Origin: SIG701 sp045539595
GTDB lineage: Bacteria > Bacillota > Clostridia > Oscillospirales > CAG-272
Reading direction: 5' to 3'
NCBI GenBank assembly: GCA_045539595.1
Contig: JAZQFQ010000064.1
Location: 1 to 20,708 of the forward strand
Length of the DNA stretch: 20,708 nucleotides
Below, piece by piece: positions 15,201 to 20,708 of the stretch. The translations under genes and the position numbers were made by a program. A model generated the notes under the pieces. That model was not told where the DNA came from. It searched no databases and worked only from the letters and a program-made list of their open reading frames with translations. Each line of letters begins with the position of its first letter. Within the stretch, counting starts at the first letter, position 1.

Positions 15201-15520
15201 TGTTCGATCCGTATTATGATATTCAGGATCTGATTATTTCTGGTTGGAATGAAAGCGGCAATGAAGCTACCTTTTACTATAAAATGACGCATTATTACGT
15301 TAACAAAGATCCGGATTTGGTTGAGTATATCCGAAAGCATAAAGAGACGGATCCGGAAGCATACGAAATGCTGTACAAGGATTATCTGGCACTTAAGGAA
15401 GGGAATATCTATTTTAAGGTAATACTGGTAGACGGAGAAATTGAATTGTACGCCAACACCGCCCCTCCCATAGGCGAGCCGGAATGGGAACGAGTTCAAG
15501 TGGATGATTACATTCAATAA
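12260..15520 (+). CDS. BlaR1/MecR1-type M56 membrane protease with very large ectodomain
   Basis: The product is a 1086-residue membrane-embedded sensor protease. Helices lie at about 2-20 and 30-52. A Pro/Ala-rich extracytoplasmic linker (about 60-135) precedes a third helix at 138-163. The cytoplasmic zinc site is HERVH at 220-224, followed by the ELACDD segment typical of M56. A last helix at about 316-334 ends in a cysteine. About 750 extracytoplasmic residues follow. They contain a duplicated module: 402-483 and 545-620 both begin LP-xx-YT-x-G and end with Q-x-x-x-L-x-x-IQ-x-S. No penicillin-binding SxxK/SxN/KTG set was recognised. By family analogy, ligand sensing outside would activate the protease and inactivate the BlaI-type repressor. 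Its ribosome site AAAGGAG overlaps the repressor stop. Confidence 0.9.
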   Translation: MTAYLITLSLLIAVVLLIRAVFRKSISPRVMYALWLVVVVRLCLPVSLFAIPVDIPSLFQQTSVQNALPADTNSQPAQPSVGDTVSPPAADYEIPTTALPTVPVPSVPSAPETDVPALHAPDAPHIQASVPEPDGVSPWMMVVGIVWLIGSVGLAVWFTVTTALFRLRLRRDRELYQTVGHTKVYISESAGVPCLSGFIPSIYITPDAANSEARTLILLHERVHMHHGDHIWAYVRAIALVVHWWNPLIWTAAFLSKRDAELACDDAIASKLHEENRLKYARVLLDTIPQKHRYAVGLGSAPMKERILMLTTKQKNRWVCLVLALVLTLSAASCSFVTLHPETKNKVVSVLISQEDALPDKEPYVASIGKGGTQNYFTLEKGLTYYRLDTASRRVYRHELQLPAEYTEGNICFAYAGEVTKAGEGNGEIHFLLEAVRKDETVYLACYFTPDFETEPAGNLVLISMEEISREQADLLRGIQTSLAVGDILKETVPCLPHGVEMALWMAGFEGFKGGYYLFASGIDSLEYYRWGLFPESFQKNTLTLPEGYTNGKIVHAVTESGEVESKACHFYVSADHVGERVCLDYYLTADIDACEYKLQSVTRLNTVQMRELQTIQQSIYLCDDVYIGEDTPTHGAAQLYIPTALTDYQAECKVLLCEDGCDPAAVLSRAFWGYAPAWTIDRYEEFTPDDGWNYPTRRYINEVPEEIREQMKAQGAPDWVMFQRRYLYLVTLDDTHYAYILIYPRYYEAEKPADEESIANEIIKHAEIVLSPDVPAGMKVNPELFAWETIRFSYQKEDASLSAVQLQISLPKEWRVSYGYSTYEVPPFAEYADLYAGDDCVGGIGFLPYTLPDIPADQEIPREAIFHQLTMGSMSVWNIHQHFDVVSDPAAPYCTARTSVLYSSKAFSDGKERTDNAIVTYHPEYKMYFALKLNDGIKDRTLLSEEEIQYMAQSIRWVTEDTSALYKQTEAYLAQEFHRVFDPYYDIQDLIISGWNESGNEATFYYKMTHYYVNKDPDLVEYIRKHKETDPEAYEMLYKDYLALKEGNIYFKVILVDGEIELYANTAPPIGEPEWERVQVDDYIQ

Positions 15521-15527
15521 CCGACTA

Positions 15528-15565
15528 AAAGGGACTGCTGCATTTTGTTGCAGCAGTCCCTTTTT
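15528..15565 (+). terminator. Intrinsic terminator after the M56 protease gene
   Basis: A perfect 12-bp stem, GGGACTGCTGCA with TGCAGCAGTCCC (15531-15542 with 15549-15560), has a TTTTGT loop and is followed by TTTTTG. An A-tract on the other side would let it also serve the convergent phosphodiesterase gene. Confidence 0.93.
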
Positions 15566-15615
15566 GTAAATGCCTAAAATCGACTTAATTTCGGCTGGTG
15601 CCAAATATCACCGGA

Positions 15616-16368
15616 TCAGTCATACAATCCGGCGTTTTTCAACACCTCAATAGCCACATCCGGCTTGTTGGTAATCAGCGCGTCGCATCCCGCCTTGGCC
15701 AGCGTCAGAATGATCTCCGGATCATCGCAGGTCCAGAAATTCACGCGGATGCCCCGCATGTGACACTCCCGGATGATCTCCGGAAAGAGCCGGAACGCAT
15801 GGTAATGGGGATGGATGGCCTGGGCCCCGAAGGTGGCGGCATACAGCCACGGATAGACCAGATTGTCGTTGAACAGCGGTGCCACCGGCAGATAAGGATC
15901 CACATCGTGTACCGCCAGCAGGGCGGGGTGATAGAAGGAGGAATAGTATACCTGATCCTCCATACCGTACTGCTTTGCCAGATCACAGCACATGGCGGGC
16001 AGGCGGCTATCGTGGCTTTTGATCTCCACATTCACCGAAAGACCGGTGGGAGCCAGCAGCTCGTAGACCTCCGCCAGAGTGGGGATCGGAGTGTTTTCAT
16101 ACGCATCCATGGAATTGTGGAAAGAGTAGGCACGCAACTCCGCCAGGGTGTGATCGGAAATCAGACCGCTGCCGGTGGAGGTGCGGTCAATTTTGTTATC
16201 GTGGCAGACGACGATCTGATCGTCCTTGGTCAGATATACATCCAGCTCCACGCCGTCGGCGTGCATCTCCGCCGCCAGACGGAAGGCGGGCAGGGTGTTC
16301 TCCGGCGCATAGGCGGACACGCCCCGATGGGCCCATACCAGGGGGCGGGTGTTCCATGTTTTTTCCAT
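15616..16368 (-). CDS. Glycerophosphodiester phosphodiesterase (GDPD family)
   Basis: This 250-residue cytoplasmic enzyme hydrolyses glycerophosphodiesters to glycerol-3-phosphate and an alcohol, recycling phospholipid head groups. The TIM-barrel GDPD active site is complete: His14-Arg15 in AHRGVSAYAPENT, Glu41 and Asp43 in DGVELDVYLTKD, and His56 in VVCHDN. Another acidic metal ligand lies in VNVEIKSHD. The C-terminal VNFWTCDDPEIILTLAKAGC and DALITNKPD segments are typical. No signal peptide is visible. The frame continues upstream, but the ATG at 16368 is preceded by GGGAGGA at the right distance, and homology begins right after it. It has its own promoter and is divergent from the SOD-like gene. 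Confidence 0.95.
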   Translation of the reverse strand: MEKTWNTRPLVWAHRGVSAYAPENTLPAFRLAAEMHADGVELDVYLTKDDQIVVCHDNKIDRTSTGSGLISDHTLAELRAYSFHNSMDAYENTPIPTLAEVYELLAPTGLSVNVEIKSHDSRLPAMCCDLAKQYGMEDQVYYSSFYHPALLAVHDVDPYLPVAPLFNDNLVYPWLYAATFGAQAIHPHYHAFRLFPEIIRECHMRGIRVNFWTCDDPEIILTLAKAGCDALITNKPDVAIEVLKNAGLYD

Positions 16369-16409
16369 AAAATCCTCCCAAATGCATACAGTGTGCGGTT
16401 TCTGTCCCC

Positions 16410-16438
16410 ATTGTAGCACTCCGGTGCGCGGATTACAA
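16410..16438 (-). promoter_or_regulatory. Promoter of the phosphodiesterase gene
   Basis: On the minus strand TTGTAA (16438-16433), a 17-base spacer and TACAAT (16415-16410) lie about 42 bases before the ATG. No equally good promoter is seen for the divergent SOD-like gene. Confidence 0.7.
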
Positions 16439-16493
16439 GTATAAAATCCCAACTTTTTTCATATGCATTATCAAACGAGATGGGAGGGATACA

Positions 16494-17132
16494 GTGGAGC
16501 GATACAGAATCACAGCGCCGCAGCCGTCCTTTGGCTGTCAGGCGTGTCTGCCGCTGGCGGATCGGCAGACCATGGAGGTACATATTCACGTGATCGTGGG
16601 GCGACTGTGCGCGGATCTGAACGTGCTGATCGACGGATTCCCCATGATGCACGGCATGGAGGCGGAGGAGATCTGCCGCCGGGCGTTTCAATTGCCGCGG
16701 CTCATCCGGGAGGATGTGCGGTTCAGTGCCGGCGGCATCGCCTGTCACGATTACTATTTCCGCTATCTGCGGGCGGATGAAGGGGAGCATCTGCCGGGGG
16801 ACGAGGTAGCGGAGGTGCTCAGGCGGTCCTTTGGCTCGGCGGACAGCTTTTTTTATATCTTCCGGGAGGAAGCCAAGCGTATGCAGACGGGGGGATTTCT
16901 GTGGCTTTGTACGGAAAGCCGCTCCCACGTGTCCCGCCTGCGGCTCATCACCACCCGGGGATACGATTTGCCGCCGGCGCCCTACCTGCCCCTGCTGGCC
17001 TTGGATTTGTGGGAACATGCCTACATCGGCCGCTTCGGGGAGGATCGCCGCGCTTACGCGGACACATACCTTAGGCGGCTGGATTGGGATGCGGTGGGCA
17101 ACACCATCGCCGCCCGGGCGTGCGGGGGATAA
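16494..17132 (+). CDS. Divergent Fe/Mn superoxide dismutase homologue
   Basis: The 212-residue product resembles Fe/Mn superoxide dismutases along its length. The C-terminal ALDLWEHAYIGRFGEDRRAY matches the SOD signature DVWEHAYY, and the N-terminal LPLADRQTMEVH matches LPY-x-x-x-A-x-x-TIEYH. By motif alignment the metal ligands are His30, His85, Asp171 and His175, all present. The usual second-sphere residues are replaced: E. coli SodB His30, His31 and Tyr34 align with Ile34, Val35 and Leu38. The Mn-type active-site Gln aligns with Tyr157, while the AGG stretch before His85 is Mn-like. It begins with GTG, with GGGAGGG six bases upstream. The call to the fold is firm; dismutase activity is doubtful. 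No signal peptide is seen, so it is probably cytoplasmic. Confidence 0.8.
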   Translation: MERYRITAPQPSFGCQACLPLADRQTMEVHIHVIVGRLCADLNVLIDGFPMMHGMEAEEICRRAFQLPRLIREDVRFSAGGIACHDYYFRYLRADEGEHLPGDEVAEVLRRSFGSADSFFYIFREEAKRMQTGGFLWLCTESRSHVSRLRLITTRGYDLPPAPYLPLLALDLWEHAYIGRFGEDRRAYADTYLRRLDWDAVGNTIAARACGG

Positions 17133-17134
17133 TG

Positions 17135-17246
17135 TGAGGTGCCGCATTGTTAAATGCGTCACCTCAGCGAGCTTACCCTTGTCCGCTGAGGCGGCCATTT
17201 TCGCCGCTTCGAGCGAAAAACCGGATAATCTCGCCGCAAATTCCGG
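17135..17246. repeat. Cluster of inverted repeats downstream of the SOD-like gene
   Basis: Four stems follow one another. The first is TGAGGTG-C-CGCAT with ATGCG-T-CACCTCA (17135-17166). The second is CCTCAGCG with CGCTGAGG (17162-17169 with 17184-17191), overlapping the first so the two exclude each other. The third is GCGGC with GCCGC (17191-17195 with 17203-17207), and the fourth is CCGGA with TCCGG (17221-17225 with 17242-17246). None has the T-tract expected of a plus-strand terminator right after the SOD-like gene. No gene is visible here. Confidence 0.45.
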
Positions 17247-17284
17247 AAAAAACATAGGGCTGTTGCATTTTGATGCAACAGCCC
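17247..17284 (-). terminator. Intrinsic terminator after the Xre/TPR regulator
   Basis: A perfect 11-bp stem, GGGCTGTTGCA with TGCAACAGCCC (17257-17267 with 17274-17284), has a 6-nt loop. On the minus strand it is followed by TATGTTTTTT. On the plus strand it is followed by TTT, so it may also end the SOD-like transcript. Confidence 0.85.
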
Positions 17285-17294
17285 TTTAGTGTGG

Positions 17295-18446
17295 TTATTC
17301 GCCTTTTTCGAGCGATTCTGCGTCTGCCGCAATTGCTTTAAAACGATCCGTTTCTCGGATGGAATCAAAACAGTTCCATGCGAGTGATGGGGTGATCTTG
17401 CGATTGTGGAGGATCGCTTTGCGATTATCAATTCCGTAAAAGTACGGCAGATTGCTTTTTGTGACTGCCGTATGGTTCTCTTTCAGCTTTCGCTCAAAAT
17501 GAATCCATTTTTCCAGCCAATCCATGGCTTCGTCCGGACGTGCGAGATCCATGCATGTGAGTGCGCACCATGCATAGGACGAGTTGACTGCCAGGTTGCA
17601 ATGGAATGCAGCCTCTGCATCGATTCCACCGAGAATCATATCAAACAACTCTACACGGAGCCGGTAACAGGTGTATGCTTCCTCGTACTTTTTCTGTTTT
17701 CTGTAAAGGGATCCGATCGCCGGGAGAATCGGCTCCAGTTGCAATAGCTTGGCATAGAGATTGCGGCAGTGCTCCGCAAGGGCATCTTCCGTACGGCCCA
17801 TCTCGTCGTACACAACGGCCAGATGGAACCTGTTAGGATCAACCAGCTGCTTGGCGTGCTCTTTCGCCTTTTCATAATTGCCCATGATGCGGTATACGCT
17901 GACCAAACGGCGGTGCGCCAGATCCAGATATTCCATGTTGCTGCAATGGTTGAAAAGCACATTGGCCTGGCGGATGCATTCGTTTTCCAGACGGTTCATT
18001 TCCGATTTTCTGTCGGGGTGTTCCTTGGTGAACCGATCCTGATGATGTGCCCAAAGCAGCATCACCATATTGTCAATGGAGAAGGCGAGCAGTCTGTGAT
18101 TGTTCGGATAGGTGGAGAGCATCTTCTGTATATCCGCGCAGATTTCTTCACGGAATGACGGATCATTGACATTATGCAGGTTGTTACTGAGTTTGGATTG
18201 CACCTCTGTAATAAATGCGTCCACTTCTTCGTCGCCATTCACGCCGTCCGTGCCGAAAAGTACATCTACGGATACACCGAATACATTGGCCAGCGGCACG
18301 ACTTGCGAAATATCCGGCATGCCCGTTTCACTTTCCCAGCGGCTGATTGCCTGCGGGGTGATGTTCAGCTGCTCCGCCAGTTCTTCCTGTGTCAGATTGC
18401 GTTCTTTCCGCAGTTTGCGGATGATTTGTCCCATGGTCATTCTCAT
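17295..18446 (-). CDS. Xre-family HTH regulator with TPR-like C-terminus
   Basis: The product has 383 residues. An N-terminal Cro/C1-type helix-turn-helix spans about 6-60 (IIRKLRKERNLTQEELAEQL, then ITPQAISRWESETGMPDISQ, then LANVFGVSVDVLFG). From about 100 to the end it is all-helical with repeated 34-residue-like pairs, including ECIRQANVLFNHC, HRRLVSVYRIMGNYEKAKEH, LAVVYDEMGRTEDALAEHCR and GSLYRKQKKYEEAYTCYRL, which look like TPR repeats. The layout recalls regulators with a C-terminal ligand or peptide-binding superhelix (RRNPP-like), although none of their signature residues were checked. The start at 18446 is chosen because AAAAAGGAG lies nine bases upstream; the longer frame reads through that site. 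It has an extended -10 promoter and a terminator and is monocistronic. Confidence 0.88.
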   Translation of the reverse strand: MRMTMGQIIRKLRKERNLTQEELAEQLNITPQAISRWESETGMPDISQVVPLANVFGVSVDVLFGTDGVNGDEEVDAFITEVQSKLSNNLHNVNDPSFREEICADIQKMLSTYPNNHRLLAFSIDNMVMLLWAHHQDRFTKEHPDRKSEMNRLENECIRQANVLFNHCSNMEYLDLAHRRLVSVYRIMGNYEKAKEHAKQLVDPNRFHLAVVYDEMGRTEDALAEHCRNLYAKLLQLEPILPAIGSLYRKQKKYEEAYTCYRLRVELFDMILGGIDAEAAFHCNLAVNSSYAWCALTCMDLARPDEAMDWLEKWIHFERKLKENHTAVTKSNLPYFYGIDNRKAILHNRKITPSLAWNCFDSIRETDRFKAIAADAESLEKGE

Positions 18447-18489
18447 ACGACTGTACTCCTTTTTCACAATTTCCGGTACCGTTGTGTAT

Positions 18490-18518
18490 AGTATACCAGA
18501 AGTTTCGGCTCATGGGAA
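18490..18518 (-). promoter_or_regulatory. Promoter of the Xre/TPR regulator
   Basis: On the minus strand TTCCCA (18518-18513), a 17-base spacer and TATACT (18495-18490) with a preceding TGG (extended -10) lie about 44 bases before the ATG. No obvious operator palindrome overlaps it. Confidence 0.65.
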
Positions 18519-18564
18519 GCGATGCAAATCGAAGATGAACTCAACGGAGCATTGTTTTTTTGTA

Positions 18565-18602
18565 TAAAAAATACGTTTCCGATTGTTGGATCGGAAACGT
18601 AT
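18565..18602 (-). terminator. Intrinsic terminator after spoVAE
   Basis: A perfect 13-bp stem, ATACGTTTCCGAT with ATCGGAAACGTAT (18571-18583 with 18590-18602), has a 6-nt loop. On the minus strand it is followed by TTTTTT. It lies 18 bases after the spoVAE stop. Confidence 0.92.
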
Positions 18603-18620
18603 TGGCGTGTAATTATTCCA

Positions 18621-18980
18621 TCAATTTTTCGTTTTCCCGCGGAAGAAGATGGCCGCGATCAGACCGAATACCAGCGCCGCCGTGATGCCGGCCGCCGTTT
18701 CACTCATGCCCCCGGTCAGCGCGCCGAGCAGCCCCTTTTCGGTGACCGCCTCCTTCACGCCCCGGGCGATCAGATAGCCAAATCCCGTCAGGGGCGTGGC
18801 GGCGCCGCATCCCGCGAATTCCACAAAGGGCTCGTATACGCCCACCGCGCCCAAAATCACGCCTGCCACTACATAGGATACCAGAATCCGGGCGGGAGTC
18901 AGTTTCGTTTTGTCGATGAGGATCTGCGCCGGCAGGCACAAAAGCCCACCGATCACAAAAGCCCACACATAGTCCATCAT
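18621..18980 (-). CDS. spoVAE: Stage V sporulation protein AE (SpoVAE)
   Basis: This 119-residue integral membrane protein belongs to the SpoVA complex, which moves dipicolinic acid into the forespore and out again on germination. It has three or four hydrophobic helices: about 5-22, 30-52, 60-77 and 93-112. Family features are the CLPAQILIDKTKLTPARILV segment, the EPFVEFAGCGAATPLTGFGY segment and the C-terminal GGMSETAAGITAALVFG helix. Length matches the family. The ATG at 18980 has GGAG seven bases upstream, with a second ATG immediately after it. It starts 12 bases after spoVAD and closes the operon ahead of a strong terminator. Confidence 0.95.
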   Translation of the reverse strand: MMDYVWAFVIGGLLCLPAQILIDKTKLTPARILVSYVVAGVILGAVGVYEPFVEFAGCGAATPLTGFGYLIARGVKEAVTEKGLLGALTGGMSETAAGITAALVFGLIAAIFFRGKTKN

Positions 18981-18992
18981 GTCGTTTCTCCT

Positions 18993-20024
18993 TTACGCGG
19001 TTGTGATGCGCACCAGATGGGCGATCCCGGGAATGGATTGCCCCTGCTGAACGCTCATGGGGCTCATCAGCGCGCCGGTGCCGAGGAAAAGAATATCTTT
19101 CAGCCGCCCATGCCGCATCTCGTGCAGAAGATAGCCCGCGGTGACCACCGCACTGCATCCGCATCCCGAGCCGCCCGCGTGCTTATCCGTAGCCGCCGCA
19201 TCGTAGATCAGATTCCCGCAGTCCGCGTGTACGGCGGCGATATCCAGCCCCGCCGCCCGGGCGAAATCGCAGAGGATGGCGGAGCCCTCCGCCCCCAGAT
19301 CCCCCGTCACGATGCGGTCAAAATGATCCGGCGACAGCCCGCTTTCGGTAAAATAGCGCATCAGGGTGTCCAGTGCCGCCGGTGCCATGGCGGCCCCCAT
19401 GTTGTTCGCATCGCTGATGCCCCGATCCACCGAGATGCCGGGCATCACCTCCGTGATGCGGGGCAGGCATTCGTTTTGCAGATCCCGGGGATAATAACTC
19501 TCATGCCGATCGCTGAGCAGAAAAGCGGCGGCACCGGTGACGGTCCATTGGGCGGTGGGCGGCCGCTGTCCCCCGTATTCCATAGGATAGCGGAACTGTC
19601 TTTCCGCGGAACAGTAGTGGGAGGATACGGCGCTGATCACCCGTCCGCCCACGGAGGCGGCGTACAGGGAGCCCAGGCACAGCCCCTCTGCCGCGGTGGA
19701 GCAGGCTCCGTACAGCCCAAAGAAGGGGATGTTGTATGAAAGAAGGCCGTAGGCCGATCCCGTGCACTGGTTCAGAAGATCCCCCGAGAAAAGAGCGGCG
19801 ATGTCTCCGTCTTTCAGCTTCGCCCGGCCGAGCAGGGATCCCACGGCCATCCGCTGCATCTCGCTCTCCGCCTTCTCCCAGGTGTCCATGCCGAAGGTGT
19901 CATCCTTCGGATCGTGAAAATCGAAGTATTCCCCAAGCGGGCCGGCGAATTCCTCGTGTCCTACTACGGTGGACGCCCCCGCGATATAGATGGGCCCCGG
20001 CAGTTTGATAATGGAGTGTCCCAT
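18993..20024 (-). CDS. spoVAD: Stage V sporulation protein AD (SpoVAD)
   Basis: This 343-residue soluble SpoVA protein has a thiolase-like fold and in Bacillus binds dipicolinic acid at the inner spore membrane. Matching segments are PIYIAGASTVVGHEEFAGPL near the start, DDTFGMDTWEKAESEM, LYGACSTAAEGL in the middle (the thiolase-like cysteine loop), SSHYCSAERQFRYPMEYGGQ and ADCGNLIYD near the end. Length is normal. The reading frame can start at a GTG two codons earlier, but the ATG at 20024 is preferred because GAGG lies five bases before it and the GTG would sit inside the ribosome site. It follows spoVAC by 7 bases. Confidence 0.96.
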   Translation of the reverse strand: MGHSIIKLPGPIYIAGASTVVGHEEFAGPLGEYFDFHDPKDDTFGMDTWEKAESEMQRMAVGSLLGRAKLKDGDIAALFSGDLLNQCTGSAYGLLSYNIPFFGLYGACSTAAEGLCLGSLYAASVGGRVISAVSSHYCSAERQFRYPMEYGGQRPPTAQWTVTGAAAFLLSDRHESYYPRDLQNECLPRITEVMPGISVDRGISDANNMGAAMAPAALDTLMRYFTESGLSPDHFDRIVTGDLGAEGSAILCDFARAAGLDIAAVHADCGNLIYDAAATDKHAGGSGCGCSAVVTAGYLLHEMRHGRLKDILFLGTGALMSPMSVQQGQSIPGIAHLVRITTA

Positions 20025-20031
20025 ACGCACC

Positions 20032-20478
20032 TCAGAAAAATGTATTGATGATCCAGTATATCACGCCGTACAGTGTGCCGGCAGTGATGCCGTACAGGAT
20101 CACCGGACCGGCAATGGAGAAGATTTTGGCACCTACGCCCAGAACGAATCCCTCGCCTTTGGTGTCGATGGCCGGGGCGGATACCGCGTTGGCGAATCCC
20201 GTGATGGGCACCAGCGTGCCCGCCCCCGCGAATTTGGCGATGTTATCAAAAACGCCGATCCCCGTGAGCAGTGCCGTCAGAAACACCAGCGTCACCGATA
20301 CCAGAGCCGCCGCGTCATCCTTTTCCATGCCCCAACCCTTGTAGAGCGCAAGCAGGCCCTGGGCTCCGGTGCAGATGGCACCGCCCACGAGAAAAGCCCG
20401 CAGGCAGTCTTTCGCCAGCGGGGATTTTTTGGCGCGGGCGTTTACGTATTTTTTGTAGTTCTCACTGTCCGTGTGCAT
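20032..20478 (-). CDS. spoVAC: Stage V sporulation protein AC (SpoVAC)
   Basis: This 148-residue membrane protein is the channel-forming subunit of the SpoVA dipicolinate transport complex; in Bacillus it behaves as a mechanosensitive channel. A basic N-terminus (MHTDSENYKKYVNARAKKSP) precedes helices at about 27-46, 57-77 and 115-147. Family motifs include AFLVGGAICTGAQGLLALYK, GIGVFDNIAKFAGAGTLVPI and TGFANAVSAPAIDTKGEGF. Length matches the family. The ATG has GGAGG seven bases upstream. It is the first gene of spoVAC-spoVAD-spoVAE; no spoVAA or spoVAB lies next to it, as in many Clostridia. Confidence 0.96.
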   Translation of the reverse strand: MHTDSENYKKYVNARAKKSPLAKDCLRAFLVGGAICTGAQGLLALYKGWGMEKDDAAALVSVTLVFLTALLTGIGVFDNIAKFAGAGTLVPITGFANAVSAPAIDTKGEGFVLGVGAKIFSIAGPVILYGITAGTLYGVIYWIINTFF

Positions 20479-20530
20479 GGGAATTCCTCCGTTTCCTCAA
20501 GTCAATCATAGCATCCCCGTCTGATGGTCG

Positions 20531-20561
20531 GACTATGCGTAAAAATTTTATGAATTATTCA
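20531..20561 (-). promoter_or_regulatory. Candidate forespore (sigma-G/F type) promoter of spoVA
   Basis: On the minus strand TGAATA (20561-20556), an 18-base spacer and CATAGTC (20537-20531) resemble the Bacillus sigma-G pattern TGAATA, 17-18 bases, CATACTA (5 of 7 in the -10). It lies about 50 bases before spoVAC, which is a sigma-G target in Bacillus. No sigma-A promoter is seen there. Confidence 0.45.
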
Positions 20562-20631
20562 TGATTTGTTTGAGAAGTGGCGGTAGGATTGTAGTATACT
20601 GTATGCAGAAGTACATATAAGGAGTGATATC

Positions 20632-20708
20632 ATGTCTTTTTTCAATAACCTGAAGAAAAATCTCAATACAGCCGCCAACTACACCGTGCAGAAAACGGGC
20701 GAGGTCAC
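20632..20708 (+). CDS. Start of an unidentified protein (partial)
   Basis: The first 25 codons run to the right edge of the window: MSFFNNLKKNLNTAANYTVQ, then KTGEV. The ATG has AAGGAG seven bases upstream, and a TATACT -10 box lies at 20595-20600, with a TTGAGA 19 bases before it as a weak -35. The opening resembles small clostridial proteins whose amphipathic N-terminus precedes a coiled region and a C-terminal zinc ribbon, but too little is present to assign a function. It is divergent from the spoVA operon. Confidence 0.6.
   Translation, partial: MSFFNNLKKNLNTAANYTVQKTGEV

Noticed and set aside
12260..15520. Classical beta-lactam receptor BlaR1
   Set aside because: The N-terminal M56 part fits, but the ectodomain is far too long and no SxxK, SxN and KTG set was recognised, so beta-lactam sensing is not claimed.
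16230..17255. 341-codon minus frame across the SOD-like gene and the phosphodiesterase start
   Set aside because: It is antisense to a gene with conserved SOD motifs and overlaps the phosphodiesterase N-terminus; no domain was recognised.
1..20708. CRISPR array, insertion sequence or prophage
   Set aside because: No regularly spaced direct repeats, transposase, integrase or phage structural genes were found.

Overview
The window looks like chromosomal DNA from a spore-forming, low-to-mid GC member of the Clostridia, probably a gut Oscillospiraceae/Ruminococcaceae-type lineage. The evidence is a spoVAC-spoVAD-spoVAE operon, a sepF/ylmG/ylmE-type division cluster, an A-type RNase P RNA, Gram-positive ribosome binding sites and consensus sigma-A promoters. 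No phage, plasmid, transposase or CRISPR signal was seen, so most of it reads as host backbone.

Region 1 (1-6252, all minus strand). Reading in the direction of transcription, the first unit holds an unknown two-helix membrane protein, a small lipoprotein, alanine racemase (alr), a HlyD-like single-pass membrane protein, the PLP-binding YggS/YlmE protein and sepF. A terminator follows sepF. Next comes a leader with two mutually exclusive hairpins, ylmG (YggT family, TTG start) and the start of a gene that is probably ylmH. This joins cell-wall precursor supply and PLP homeostasis to Z-ring assembly. A separate minus-strand gene encodes a YugP-type zinc membrane protease.

Region 2 (6253-7250) is an RNA block. 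It has a roughly 180-bp run of nested inverted repeats, tRNA-Thr(GGT) with a consensus promoter, and RNase P RNA (rnpB) with a perfect consensus promoter. The rnpB promoter is divergent from that of the next operon.

Region 3 (7242-11700) has a zinc-ribbon membrane protein with a Gfo/Idh/MocA oxidoreductase on plus. On minus it has an ECF sigma factor with a membrane-anchored partner that is a candidate anti-sigma factor, and an MscL channel with an unusually long charged linker. A tRNA-Thr(CGT) gene lies on plus.

Region 4 (11802-15565) is a BlaI/BlaR1-type regulatory pair. Its promoter carries two near-identical 18-bp palindromes, and the M56 membrane protease has a large, partly duplicated ectodomain that is not an obvious penicillin-binding domain.

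Region 5 (15616-20708) has a glycerophosphodiester phosphodiesterase divergent from a degenerate Fe/Mn superoxide dismutase homologue. That homologue keeps all four metal ligands but has lost the usual second-sphere residues. Then come an Xre-type regulator with a TPR-like C-terminus, the spoVA operon with a candidate forespore promoter, and the start of an unidentified plus-strand gene. The most novel candidates are the SOD-like protein, the M56 sensor ectodomain, the ylmG leader and the structured element at 6337-6514.
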